NCBI GenBank assembly: GCA_022393335.1
Contig: JAJEKB010001448.1
Location: forward strand, 585,561-649,560
Length of the DNA: 64,000 nucleotides
From: Macrotrachela quadricornifera
Lineage: Eukaryota > Rotifera > Eurotatoria > Philodinida > Philodinidae
Direction: 5' to 3'
Shown: positions 1 to 12,345 of the stretch, one piece after another
Layout of the letters: each line of letters starts with the position of its first letter
Numbering within the stretch: position 1 is the stretch's first letter
Made by a program: the position numbers and the translations under genes
The notes under the pieces: model-generated
The model's input: only the letters and a program-made list of their open reading frames with translations
What the model was told of the DNA's origin: nothing
The model's database searches: none

Positions 1-312
1 ACAAATTTCGTTTTTGGATACGAAAATGTTTCATATTGTTATTACATATAATTCTCAAGATGAATAAAAAAACAAATATTTTCTTCGAAACTCATTCGTT
101 AATAAAGATTACATTAATACTTATTTTTGACAAAGAAATAATATATCACAGCTGATATATTTCAAATGTTCGTATGGTAATACTCATATAATAAATATTG
201 ATAAATAACTATACTTTTGTAGTTCATAGAATATGTTAAAATTCGAAATAATTACAAAAATGTAAGTATTTTCTATGAGATTAATAATTATTAATATAAA
301 AAAGAACATACC

Positions 313-519
313 GTTGTTGGTTTTAGAGTAACGAAAAGTTCTGATTTATAAGTTGTATTTGTTGGTGTATTAACTTTTGTTACTGGATTTGATTGTAATG
401 TAGAATTATTTGAATAATCTTTTGAAAATGATGCTTGACGTTGTTGTAATGAAGATGGTGTTCGAATTGACGTAAATGTTGATTCTCTTGATATTGTTTG
501 ACTCAATGTATTGTTCTAT
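313..519 (-). CDS. Internal exon of an unknown polar protein; gene runs off the left edge
   Basis: One open exon is visible on the minus strand. It is bounded by an AG acceptor just above 519 and a GTATGT donor just below 313, and it reads in phase 0 on both sides (69 codons). The peptide is rich in Ser, Thr, Asn and Gln, begins NNTLSQTISRES and ends near TLKPTT. Its composition and phase-0 structure resemble the cytoplasmic exons of the type II membrane mucin at 45.6-50.8 kb, so it could be the tail of a related protein. A possible preceding exon (reading IKNQRRDF, near 640-663) is too short to trust. The remaining exons lie outside the window. The exon itself is moderately secure; its function is unknown. 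Confidence 0.45.
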
Positions 520-3122
520 GAATATTAACAATTAATAATAAATTATTTATTTATTTAAAACTACTTTCAAATCTTGTGAATTATTCATATTTTATGTTTT
601 GGATTGATTCTTCAAAAGAAACAAAATCTCTTCGTTGATTTTTAATCTACAAAAATGAAAGAGCTTTAGTTTTTACAACTTTGATTATCACTTTAATCTA
701 TGCTGAATTTTGTTAAAGACTACAGATTGTGATCGATAAATTAGCAACAGCCAATCATCGTCTATGACAAACAGACTCAATAATCCTCCTTCCTTTTCAA
801 CAGAATTAATTAATATATTCGAAAAATCCTCTATTTTTTCATTAATTAATTAATTAGTTTATGACGTTCTAATAGAGTTGATGCACTTTTTCTCAGATAT
901 GTTCTTATATTGAGGGTAGTCATCTATCTGGAGGAGAGAAGAACAAGGCTATTTATCAATTTATGATCATTGATAGCAGCTATATCGTGTTTTACATTTT
1001 AATACGCTAACAGGTTTTCTTTTAAATAGTTTGTTTTATTTTTCTTATTTTAACTATACTAAGAACCCTTATTTTTTCTTCTTATCTAAATATGAAGTAG
1101 CTTTCTCTTATTTTATTATAAATCACTTTTATTAGTTTCAAATATTTAGAATTTTATTATCAGTGATATATATTTAAAAAAATTTTATTGACTATTATTG
1201 ATAATAAAATAGTCAACATTGACCTTTTGAAAGTCAAAAAAAACATGACATCTGAATAACTGTTGTTAATCTATAAGGATTACTCCAGAAACTTCTCGAA
1301 AAGTTATTATTACTCCTAAACAAGCTTTAAAGATTATGTAAATATATATTATTTTACTACCTTCTTACTATTGATTATTACCTTTTTGTATTTCTTATTT
1401 ATTACTTTATGACATTGCAATATTTTTTTCCAACTATTAATAATAAATAATAAAACAATCCTAGTTGAAATAACAAAAGAACCAAGGCAATTTTGATAGA
1501 TAAAAAAAAAAGATTTTCTTAAAAGAAATTGATATAGAGAAAATTTTAAATTGATTCAAAAAAAATGAAGACTATTTTCATTAAATAAAATATTTTATTA
1601 TATACAGAATTTTAAACGTTATGTTTTTTTGATTTAAAAAAAGTATTTCAATTGAGTGATAATATATTAAAAATTTAAATAATCTAATTTATTTATTCTA
1701 AGTCTTTCATTACATTTGAAAATAAAATTTAATAATTTAGTTTTTTATCAGTTAACATACGTAAGTTATGTTTTCGTTGTCTGCCGTTTATTATCGTCAA
1801 ATGAAACTACCAAAAATTATTTCTTTATATCTTTAAAAAGAAAAAAACACCTTCTTTTCTACCGACAGTTACAAACATAGGTAAACCATAAATTATGTCA
1901 ACAAAACGATAATAGTGCATAAGAAAAGCACATTTTCTCTTTCTTTCGTCAAATGAATCATTCATAGAATGTATTTTTATACTTAAAAATCATAAAATAC
2001 TCCAACAGTTTTTTTTAACCATCTAAAGAGTCGAGTGAAATGATTTTTGTTTTTTTAAAGTAAATTATCGAAAATTGAATTTATGGTCAGAAAATAATAT
2101 AGATTATCAATCGATTTTATTATCGACTCTAATAAATCTTTGTATTATATTAATCAATAATAACAAAACAAATTAATTAGTTAATAAAAATAAATCGAAT
2201 TTTATTTTATCTTTACCATCAAATTTATTCACAAATAAATCTTTTCATTCATTCACTAAATAAGTTTATCTAAAAAAAATTCTATGAATTTATTAACTTT
2301 TTAAGTACAAGATTATTTTTTTATAATTTTAAATTAATAACTATTTTGTAAAAAATAAGTAGCTAAACAAAATTTTTCAATTTATATAAAACATATACAA
2401 CATTTTTGTATCACTTTATCGATCGACGAATGAATTATGAGAAATTTATTTGCATGCCTAAATTTACTCATCAGATTCATTTGTCTTTTTAAATGTCGAT
2501 AAAAGAGTTCTATTCTTCTTCATAATTCTATTTCATATTGATGAAGATATTCAAATAGAGTCGAACTGGAATAGTAATTATCTGAAAATAATCAATGACT
2601 TTTATTTCAGAAGCGTTCTTATAAAGTTTTAATTATAGATTCGATTACCTCAAGATGTTCTTGATAATGAAGTTTTGTATTTAGAAGCAGAATAAATTAG
2701 GATATAAAACCTGTTGTATACTCATAAAGTATAAACATTTTGATAGTACACCTTTTAGAACAACATTTTTTAAAAGTATAATTAGATACATAGACTAGCA
2801 TGGATATATTGTAAACCTCCATCATAATGCAGAAAAGTGCTAGAAAAATATTCAAATCCGAAAATATCAGAACGTGAATTCAATCCGCTCTTACTCACAT
2901 CGTTAATATTATTTTTGTTTCCGTTTATTTTATTGATAATAAATCATCTAATATCCGTATTTCATTAATTATTATTTTCAATTTAACAAATATTTTATTT
3001 AAATAATAAAAAATCAGTTTAATTAACAGTTATATTATTATAATCATTCTTTGTTTGAATTAAATAATTAACGAAAAAAAAAACAGATATGAAATATTTA
3101 ATTAATATATTTAGAAAATAAA
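520..3122. other. AT-rich intergenic stretch
   Basis: No convincing exon, RNA gene or inverted repeat was seen. Homopolymer A/T runs dominate. A short open stretch near 2640-2698 on the plus strand follows a plausible acceptor but has no partner exon. Confidence 0.5.
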
Positions 3123-4520
3123 TTAAATATTAAATGTTTTAGATCGTTCTTCAATTCGTATAAAAATAGCTTCAGGTGCAAGTGTTACTGTTTCTTGTCG
3201 TTTCATTCCTTGTTCAAGTTTTTGTCCAGGTAAAATTATATATTTATGTAATATATTAGCTAAAGCAATTTTTAATTCCATTAATGCAAATCTCATTCCA
3301 ACACAATTTCTTGGTCCAATACCAAATGGCATATAAGCAAGTGGATGTCATTTTATCAAATGGCGTTCAGGAATAAATTCGTTAGGATCTTCAGGTCCCC
3401 ATAAATCAATATCATAATGAATTGTTCGTGCATCTGCTTGAATTATACAACCTATTGAAATAAAATTAAAATAATTATATAAAACAATTTCAAAATTATA
3501 TTTAATTTTAAATGAACAAACTAAAAAAAAATACCTATTTAATTAATATATCAATTTCGTTATTATAAATTTTTTAGTAAAGTTTCGATAGGTATCAAAG
3601 ATCGTCTAAGTTAGCAAATTTAAATGTTTTACCATTTCAAAAATCGTTTTATAATGAAGTGAAGGAATGGTATTATGATAGTTCAAGCGCAAAAATTTTG
3701 ATCAACTACTCGACAAAAGTATCTTGGTTGTTTTTCTTTTATATTTAACCTTTTTCAATGTGATGATGAGAGATAGTTGTTGATTGAAAACATTCTCGAC
3801 TTAAAACTCTATGTGTAATAGAATGCATTCTAAGAACTTCTCGTATAAATATATCTAAATATTTCATATCATTAATAATATCATAATCAATTTGTTGTTC
3901 TTCTTCTGTCCAATATTGATCAATTTCTTGTAATTTTTTTTGTATATGAAAATTTTTTGCTAATTGATATGTTGCATAGGCAAGATTAAGTGATGTTGTT
4001 TCAAAACCAGCAGCTAAAAAAACCATTGCATTCATTAAAACTTCTTTATATTGAAGATTTTTTGATATTATTTCATTATTTTCATTACCCTAAAAGATAA
4101 ATATATATTTATTTGAATTATTTACAAAAAAAAAAAGAAATGAAATTGATATGATAAAATAACTAACATTAATATTTTCTTCTGTAGATGCATCCAACAT
4201 TAATTGAAGTAAATCTATTCTTTTATTTTTAGATGTTATTTTTTCTTTAACAACATTTTCAATTTGTTTAAAAATCCATAATTGAGGAGAACCTTCAATA
4301 TTTGTCATTATTGTAGGCATTAATTGACGTAAAATGTTTATAAATGTAAGAAATTTGTTCATTAATTTAATTATTAATGGAATGAGAAATGGTAATAAAT
4401 TAGATAATCGAACAACGAACATTTTTTCTGGATCACGAGAAAATATAGCTAATGATCTTTTCATATAAATATTATCAATATCATTTTGTAAATCAGTATC
4501 AATACCGAATGCACAATGCC

Positions 4521-7500
4521 CTAAAATTAATACATATTTTATCATTATTATCAAATTCAATATTGAATACTAAATACTATAGAATTTATGACATTTACAT
4601 TAATTATTAAATCAATTTTATTGTAGGGTTACTAAGAAATCGAGACTTTCGTAAAAATATTTTGAAAGTAAAAATAACAAAATTTATTGATCAAGTTCAT
4701 AAATTTTATTTTTCTGATACTCTAGTGAACAAATCCTATAGAGACTCAGATCGAATATGATTAAAGTCAATTAACCGGCAAATAATGATGGAAATTCGAA
4801 TGACAAAATGCTTAACAGTTTCAACGATCGGATCCTAACAAATTCAGAATCATACCCTACTGCTAGAATTGGTATATAATTAAAACTGTCTAATTCTGAT
4901 AAGATTCATCATTCAAACGGAACAAAATTTAACAAAACAATTCTGTAGTTTCTTAATCTCGAAATTTGTCGCGCTTCATGCGAACTTTCGATCAAAGTCT
5001 TTCATATTCTTTTCATGTAGTTATAGAATAGCTTGTTCATTATTCTTATCAATGAGAACGGCTCATTGTCTGATAAAAACTATGTCACCATTTTCAAAAT
5101 ATTACAGCTAAGCCAAGCATGTTCTAATGACACTTTTTTCTTATCGAAGAAAAATAAGACAACGTTAAAAACAATTTCATGTGCTCAGCGGGGCTGAAAA
5201 GAATATCAAGACAGCCTCATTTGGTAACAGTCTACTTTGCAGATTTAATATAGAAAGCTATTATCCATGATTTTACATCAAAATTTCACAGTACAATTTT
5301 TCTTTTCTTCGAAAATAAAGAAAACAATAATATGTTTAAAACTTTGCCAGACGAGTCAAAATGCAGCTCCGATAAGTTTTAATGAATTAATTTTAACTTT
5401 TTTTCAAATAATTTTTAGAGGTCAATATAATTGCAGTTTTCTTGATTTCCTATGAGTACATTAGTAGCGATTTGTAGAGCTTGTGATTAGTTATGTGAAT
5501 GTAGTGCCGATTAGTTCCAATGAATTAACAAGGAGACATTTCAAGAACTTTTTAAAAATCATCTTAGTATTATTCCTACATATTTCAATTATTTTATTTC
5601 GTATGATCTCTAGAATTTTTGATGCTATATCAATGTGTTGATGAGTTGTTAAAGCTTATAAAAAGTTAATTCTTGTTGGTAAGTATGATTTATTAGAGAA
5701 TGAACTCTACAATAGTGGCGGTACCAAGAGTATCTCTTCAAGTGAACTTAGTCCACTTCAGCTCCTTTGTAGCATCGCTACCATTGTGCCATCCTTTGAG
5801 AGTTATCTATAGGTAGACACTTATTCTACAACATCTATGTATGATACTCCTGTTAGTTTAATAAATAGTGTCGCATAGGGATGGACTAATTTCGGTTTTG
5901 ATCAGTTTCGATTCTTAAAATAGATTGGAAGTAAGCGAACTCAGAACTAATGCATCTCTGGTGTCGAAGACGATCAACAAATTTCTATATCGTTGATGGA
6001 TAGAGTTTCATGGTTTCTTATTGAAAATAATGGATATTAATTGCAGATAGACATTCGAGAGTTATATTGATGATTGCTAAGCGAACTTTAAAAATTTGTA
6101 GATACTTCATTGTTAGAGTCCTTATGGCCGATGTTTTACTGTAGATATATATCTCGATGGATGATATTTGGAGATGTGCATATCCATGAGATTTTCGAGT
6201 CAATGATTCAATTTTACAGGTAGCTCATGAAAGTTTTGAAATTTACTTTTAACAGTTGGATAACGATTGCTTTTATAAAAGAAAAGGAACAATTGTATGG
6301 AAGATTTGAACGAAGCTCTTCAAGATCGCGAAATTCAATTCTTGAATCTATTGTTCAAATTTTCCTGATTTGTGCAAATTGGTAAAATGTGATAGGACAT
6401 AGATTGCAAAATTATCAAGGTATCTATTCATGTTTGATAAAATTTCGATATTAGTAGAGAGTCGAATGTAAATTATATAGATATTTTTGATAATGATCTT
6501 ATTTTCAAGAAGTGATGGTCATAAAGAGGAATTCAGAACAAGTATATGAAAATAATCAATTTTGATGTTTTGCAATCTCAGTAAATTTAGTGATTATATA
6601 GCTTCATTTTAATCGATGATCAGTATTCTTGGCACATTATCAACTTCTCATTGCATTGTGCTATACAATAGTATGAATTACCAATATTAAAATTCTGTCG
6701 ATTTCTGACTGTGAATTCTCACTGGGTGTCGGTAGTAAGATTCAGTAGGATGTGAACGAGAGAATTCGATTGATTTTTCTGCGTACTCTATTCAAGTGTC
6801 AGCGCATAGTATCATAATGAAGATTCATTCAAAAGAAATGTTTATATCCAATTAAACTTTAAGTATAAATCATATATTTTTGATTGACTACAGTATTTTA
6901 GTTCATTGTCAAATAAAATTGACAATTTTTATCTTCAATCTGACAGAATACTCACATAACATAATTCTTTCAAACTTTGTAGAGCTTTTTTCACATGATA
7001 CAATTATTTCCTCGCAATAATTGATTTCCTTATAGATTATAATTATCATTGGCCTAAACTCCGTACATGTTGCATGGATATTTTTTCTATAGAGAAACAG
7101 AATATTTCAAGGAAAATGTATGCTATTTCCCCTTAGAATTTTTTAAAGAGCTAGCTTTTAACTCTCATACCACTGGCATGAGTTCATTATCCTTCAGTTA
7201 TTCTGTATCACTTTTTTTCTCTGTATAAATTTTGTGCCATGCATTGTAACCTCTGTTCCTGAACTTCAAAACATTCTACAACCTTATTAGCCCTACATTC
7301 TTCTGGAAAGTTTCAGAAGACTTTGACCTTTGATCTTTGCTTTGTGACCTTTCACCAGGTCTTGTAATACCTCATCAAAAGTTCTAGAAAGTACGAGAAC
7401 TTTCTAGAATCTTATTTAACATGTATCATTTGAAAAAGATCTAGAAACTTCTAGATATGTTTTGACTTTTGATCTGTTAACAAATGGGCATACAGACAAT

Positions 7501-7751
7501 TGTTTTTTTTTATTGTATTAATACAAATATTTTTGACGAATTCTAGCTTATACTTCAATGAGATATACATCAATAATCGTTAATTGCTTGTTGAATCTTA
7601 GATAAGATTCAATACTCTCTTTAACTGAGAAAAAAAAATATCTAAAAAAAAGTATTTGAATATACTACGTTTTAAAATCATTGAAATTTATTTTTCATAA
7701 ATGGATTTTCTTATTTAGAGATTATCAAGAAGAAACTAATGATCTACTCAC
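4521..7751 (-). other. Oversized first intron of the P450 gene
   Basis: This intron is 3231 nt, while most introns in the window are 45-90 nt. It begins GTGAGT and ends in TTTTAG. I found no intact gene inside. Base composition is more mixed than in flanking spacers, especially at 5.0-6.8 kb, which suggests decayed inserted sequence that I could not assign. The heat-shock-element-like array at 7301-7460 lies near its 5' end. Confidence 0.55.
7301..7460. promoter_or_regulatory. Cluster of heat-shock-element-like pentamer arrays
   Basis: Heat-shock factor binds alternating nGAAn/nTTCn pentamers. From 7301 the sequence reads TTC-GAA-TTt-GAA-cTT at 5-nt spacing. From 7382 it reads TTC-GAA-TaC-GAA-TTC-GAA-TTa, also at exact 5-nt spacing. 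From about 7444 it reads GAA-TTC-GAt. Lower case marks mismatches. No start codon of a recognised gene lies just downstream on either strand; the array sits in P450 intron 1. Function is inferred from the motif only. Confidence 0.45.
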
Positions 7752-8298
7752 AAATAACATCCATAGTTAATCGTTTGTATAAAGCAAAAATATTAAATTC
7801 ATTATATTTATTTTCATCAATTTTTTTCATCATTGATGTAATACATTTATTTATAAGTGGTGTCATCATTTTTAATTTAGATGTTGTAAATGTTGGATTA
7901 ATAACATGTCGTTGACGTCGCCATTGATTGGCCTGTGCAGAAAATAAATTAGATGCATTACGTTCTATCAATTGAGTAAGAACATTAATACGACTTGAAT
8001 GAAATATTGAAAATTGTTTAATAAATACTTCTTGTAAAAAATCAACATCTGATACAACATAGATTGGACGTGTTCCCTCAAAAATTCCATAAATAGAACC
8101 ATATTTATCACTCCATTTTGGAATTTGACGATGAAATGAAGGTGTACTCCATATACTCAAATAATTACCAAAGAATAATTTACGTGTTGGACCAGAAATA
8201 TTTCGTTGTACAAAATATTGATAATGAGATTTTAAATTTATAAAATAATAAATCAATAGGCTAATCAAAACTTCCAATAATATTATCGTAATTATCAT

Positions 8299-8930
8299 AT
8301 TTTTTAACTCTTATAAATCTATACTCAGGTAGACATGAGATAACAATAGACTTTTTACTGTTATTTTGTCATCTACGAACATTTTGATAAGTATATATTT
8401 ATATAAAGAGAAACTTCTTTTTGTTCTTTTCTCTACATATCATATTTTATAGGAGAAATTCTATGAGAATTTACATTATTTTTTTATTGTTATAGTTTAA
8501 CAATGTTAATGTTCATTTATCTTTATTTTATAGAATAAAGAGAATTTCAGTTTTAATATTTATAATACGAAAATAAATGGATTATCCACTTTTATAAAAT
8601 AAAGATCAATTAAAAATATATAGACATATGCAAAATGTAATAAGAGAATAGGTTAATTTATGTTCTTTCTTATCATAAATGACATCTCGATGTATGATAC
8701 TGTTTGGAGATGAAAGTGACGTATGAAGAGATAGATGCAAAAAAATGCTTCTATACTTTTTTGTAATATTTTATGAGTTAAGTAAAAGAAATAAACAATC
8801 TGTTTTTGCTCATATTTACATACTGTTTCACGTATTCATTCATATACTAATTTATTTCATTAACTAGCAGGCGAAAATAATGGTTTTGAAAAGCTAATCT
8901 GGTTATAATAGAGTATTAAAATTTAATTGG
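8299..8930. other. Upstream region of the P450 gene
   Basis: AT-rich spacer between the P450 start codon and the inverted end of the 3.4 kb transposon. No other gene is seen. The P450 promoter should lie here, but I see no decisive core element. Confidence 0.4.
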
Positions 8931-9859
8931 GTATCCAACCACTTTTTAGAAAAAGATTTTCTTCGATTTTTTTGACAGTAAGATGTAGACGCTCTAGAAA
9001 ACGTTATTCGTCAAAGAAAAGAAACCTTCTCTATTGAAATCCTGAAGTTTTAAATTATTTTCTCGAAACATGTACATATGTATTGCATGTTCCCGCCATC
9101 ATATAAGTAGATAACCTATCAATTATTCAAATCGAGGGTTTTTTCCTTTCAGAAAGATACAAGCACTATAGAGAACATGGTTGGTCAGAAAAAAAAGCAC
9201 CATTTCTAATACAATAATGAAGTTGTAGGTCATTTTCCTGGAACATGTATATGTTTATTCAAGATAATTGACAATTATCAGTTTCTCCTCTATATTTTCC
9301 ATTGTTTCTTTTAGCAAAGCCATGAATGGACTTCTGCCATGTCTATGGTTTTTCCACATGAGAGTGTGGTAGAAGGAAATGCACTCGAATTTTCATAATC
9401 TTCTTATGGAGTTCTGCTCGAGTATTTTCTTTGTAGCATATGATCATCGCTGTTATATCGATGTATTTCGTGTTTATGAAAAGATATGAGAAGAATGAAG
9501 GTGCAGAATTTATATTCAAACATACTGAACGATGATCAAGTCAAAATTAATACGTCGCTTTCACATAAGGACATTTGTAAGTATAGAGTCCGATGTACAG
9601 TTATCCTAACTTCAACCGGTAGAAAGATAAAGTGACTCATCATGTAATAGAATAAGTTTTACACTATTTCTTTTTACAATCACCAGGCCAAGACGAAAAT
9701 GTTGCAACCATCTAATAAGACATAGAAACTCTGCATCCAATGCAAAAGAAAAATTCCAGGTTCTGCAAAATTATCCAAATTTTTAATTGCCTGATATGAT
9801 TTTAATGATACTCATATCTGCTGGCTGTGCCCATTATGTCACTCATTAGAAACCAAAGA

Positions 9860-11745
9860 AATTAAAAATTATCAATCAACGGAGACCAGCGATAGTGGAA
9901 GATCAAATGACAATGAATCCATAAAACAGAACTCCCATAATGACGATGATGGTAGAATTAATGAAATGAAATTAACCAGAACAATCGGGAGGATGAAATT
10001 CATGCCTATATGAATAGTAGCATAAAGGACGGGCCGAAAAATGACGACGATGATGGCGATCAATCTATGGATGATGATGAATATTTGGTTGACGAATCAG
10101 ATGATCTTGTAAATGAACAAAACGAAGCAATGGAGAAATTATCTACCATATTTCAGTTACTGAATGTACACTGAAAACAAAAAAGGTGTTCATCGAAACC
10201 TAATAGGGTTTCGTGAAATAAAAAAAGGTTTCGTGGAAAATGAAGACCCTTTAAAAATGTTTTTTAGGTCAAATGCAGCCTTTAGAGGGTTTCGCAGTTT
10301 GAAACGAATTCTAAACCTTTTGAGGGTTTCGTAGAAAAACTACGAAACCTTCAGAAAAGATTGCTTAGCCTTTAACAAGCCTGATGGAAGCATCTTAGGT
10401 TGATACGAAACCCTTAAAAGGGTTTCGATTTCGTTTCAAAAATGGTTTCGGCGAACACATTTTTTGTTTTCAGTGTAGATCGAATTTATGACAAGTAAAT
10501 TTTTAAAGCTATCCTCGCTTTGCGGAGAAAAGTTCTTATGTCGCGGTCAGCAGTACGACCCATTCGAGCAAAACTTGATAAACTATATCGAAGTCATTAT
10601 CAACTTTGCAATGTGTTGAAGGGGAAGTCTGAAGGCTTAAATGATCCAAATCCGCATGGCCTACGTATACCCAAATCAAACCAGCTTTTGGATGGTTTGA
10701 AAAATTTATTTACCAAGAGTAATGGTGATGAATAAGTTCGTCGCATGACGATAGTTCCATAACGAAGGGATCGAAGAAAAATTGAAAAATGGTAAGCGCT
10801 TTATAGGAATACTTTCGGTTTAAGTTGCACATTTTGTTCAATCAATTGATTATAAACATTTTGTCTGTACTTCACCACATAAAACAATCTTGAGAAGTGA
10901 CGGCGAGTCACCCTTATTTCACCCTCAAAACTCATAGATGTTCTCATCAACGGCAATTATATTGATTTGGATGACGATTGTTCGTGAACACTATGGAAGA
11001 AGGTAGACAACAAATTTGATCTTCAACAAATGATTTCTTCAATCGAATCTCTTCTCAAATAAATTGAAGTGAGATGGCCTGTATTTCTAACTTCACACAT
11101 ATTGCAATTGAAAACAACATGAATATATAAAAGAACTCCGTACTCTATCATCGGACAAAACTTTCATTATAGCTCACATCGATTTTTCAATGAACTATAC
11201 ACTTCTTCGATAACGTCAAGTTCAACAAGGCTTCCTCAGTCAAAATCAAGCCACTCTGTTCATCATTTATCTGACGATTGGGCGAGAGCACCAAAACTTA
11301 GCAATCATTAGCGATCGTATGGAACACACAACATCATTCGTATACTGTGGCCAAAGAATCGTCGTCGAATTTATCAGGCAAAATTTCCCGTTGATAAAAC
11401 AAGATTAAATACTTAAGGTAAGTACTATCTATTCATCTGATCAATCATAAGGCTGATTTTAGTTTAGACGCATGCTGGACATTTACGAGCACAGACTATA
11501 GTAAAACAGCTGGTGATGGTATCGATGTTGTATTGAAATCAACTGCACAACATGTTACACTTTCAAAAAAGATTCTTCTCTTAACACCAAAGGATTTCTA
11601 TGAGTTCTCACGGCAGCAACAACTAGAAATAGCTGATGCGTCTGACAAAGCTTATCCGAGTATTTAAATCTTCTTTCTTGATGCAAAAGAAGTTGAAAAA
11701 GTCAAAGCTAATGTTCTCAAAACAAGAAGTAAATAGATAAAATTC
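9860..11745 (+). pseudogene. Transposase-like pseudogene inside the 3.4 kb transposon
   Basis: Broken plus-strand reading frames lie between the inverted ends. An acidic Asp-rich stretch at about 9990-10140 is interrupted by the MITE. An open piece at 10520-10735 holds RSAVRPIRAKLDKLYRSHYQ. A stretch at about 11180-11400 reads IAHIDFSMNYTLL, then SQNQATLF and IISDRMEH. A stretch at about 11470-11740 reads TAGDGIDVVLKSTAQH and LTPKDFYEF, with in-frame stops. From memory, invertebrate transposon-like proteins carry the series D-F-x-E-N-Y ... I-S-D ... H-G-K-G-x-x-D-G-x-G-G-x-x-K-R. This relic follows that order, so a DDE-type enzyme is likely, but that is inference. Several frameshifts and stops make it non-functional. 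Confidence 0.5.
10169..10475. mobile_element. 307 bp MITE with TA target duplication, nested in the larger transposon
   Basis: The ends are CACTGAAAACAAAAAA at 10169 and the reverse complement ending CAGTG at 10475. Each end is flanked by TA (10167-10168 and 10476-10477), as expected for Tc1/mariner-mobilised elements. The interior repeats the phrase GGGTTTCG/CGAAACCC many times in both orientations. No coding capacity. It splits the host element's pseudogene, so it inserted later. Confidence 0.8.
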
Positions 11746-12345
11746 TCAGGTAACAGAATTTTTTTCTCCTTCTCATTCTATGAAGTATCTATATAAAAGC
11801 AATCCAAGACATTCGTGCTATGCATGAATTCCAGCCTTTCAATAACAATACTATTCGGTATCGACGAACATCACGTTTAGAAAAAATCAAAACATTTTCG
11901 TTTCAGTGACGTTCGTTTGGAATTGATTCTCATTTATTTCAAATAACAAAACAGAATTAAATTTGCAAAAAAAAATTAGAAAATTCGATCACTGTCGATT
12001 ATCTTGAAGAAGCATATATGTGTTGCGGAAAAATTACCAAAAACTTCACTGTTCCATTAGAAATAATGCTTCTTTTTTTGACCAACCACGTTCTCGATAA
12101 AAAATCTCGATTTGGTAAATCATATACCGATATGATGGCTAAAATATACAATATAGAGGTACATGTTTCGAGAAAACAACTTAGAACCTCAGAATTTCAA
12201 CAGAGAAGGTTTCTTTTTTTTGATGAATAACGTTTTCTATAGTACTTACGTCTTTCTGTCGAAAATAAATCCAAAAAAATAAAATCTTTTTTCAAAAAGT
12301 GGTTGGATACTCATGAATTGATCCTAATCAATTTTTTCCAGATGA

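Larger units (their letters stand above)
3123..8298 (-). pseudogene. CYP3-clan-like cytochrome P450, four exons, premature TGA before the heme loop
   Basis: Exons, read on the minus strand, are 8298-7752, 4520-4168, 4089-3750 and 3451-3123. All junctions are GT-AG and phases match, giving 522 codons, a usual microsomal P450 length. The ATG at 8298 opens an N-terminal membrane anchor (MIITIILLEVLISLLIYYF). A WRRQRH helix-C motif follows. The I-helix AGFETT is near residue 327, the ExxR (EVLR) near 384-387, and the heme loop FGIGPRNCVG has its Cys near 463. This is the layout of an ER monooxygenase that oxidises lipophilic compounds. Codon 448 (plus-strand tca at 3348-3350) is TGA where relatives have Arg in a K-R-HPLAYMPFG context. 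A product ending there would lack the heme cysteine. Apart from this stop the frame is intact, so the lesion is recent, a sequencing error, or a variant allele. Intron 1 is 3.2 kb, far longer than neighbouring introns. Confidence 0.88.
8931..12310. mobile_element. Decayed DNA transposon with ~320 bp inverted terminal repeats
   Basis: The left end starts GTATCCAACCACTTTTT at 8931; the right end at 12310 is its reverse complement. Similarity continues inward for roughly 320 bp on each side (to about 9250 and back to about 12010). It includes shared blocks such as GAAAACGTTATTC, CTCGAAACATGTAC and GAGAAC[AG]TGGTTGGTCA. The interior carries the remains of a transposase-like reading frame and a nested MITE. 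No convincing target-site duplication is visible. The superfamily is not assigned. Confidence 0.75.

Noticed and set aside
2640..2698. Short plus-strand open stretch after a TATAG acceptor (IRLPQDVLDNEVLYLEAE)
   Set aside because: No upstream exon with matching donor and phase was found; 18 codons can be chance.
5600..6830. Possible leucine-rich-repeat or F-box relic on the minus strand of the P450 intron
   Set aside because: Scattered Leu-rich pieces in several frames do not form a repeat register I can defend.
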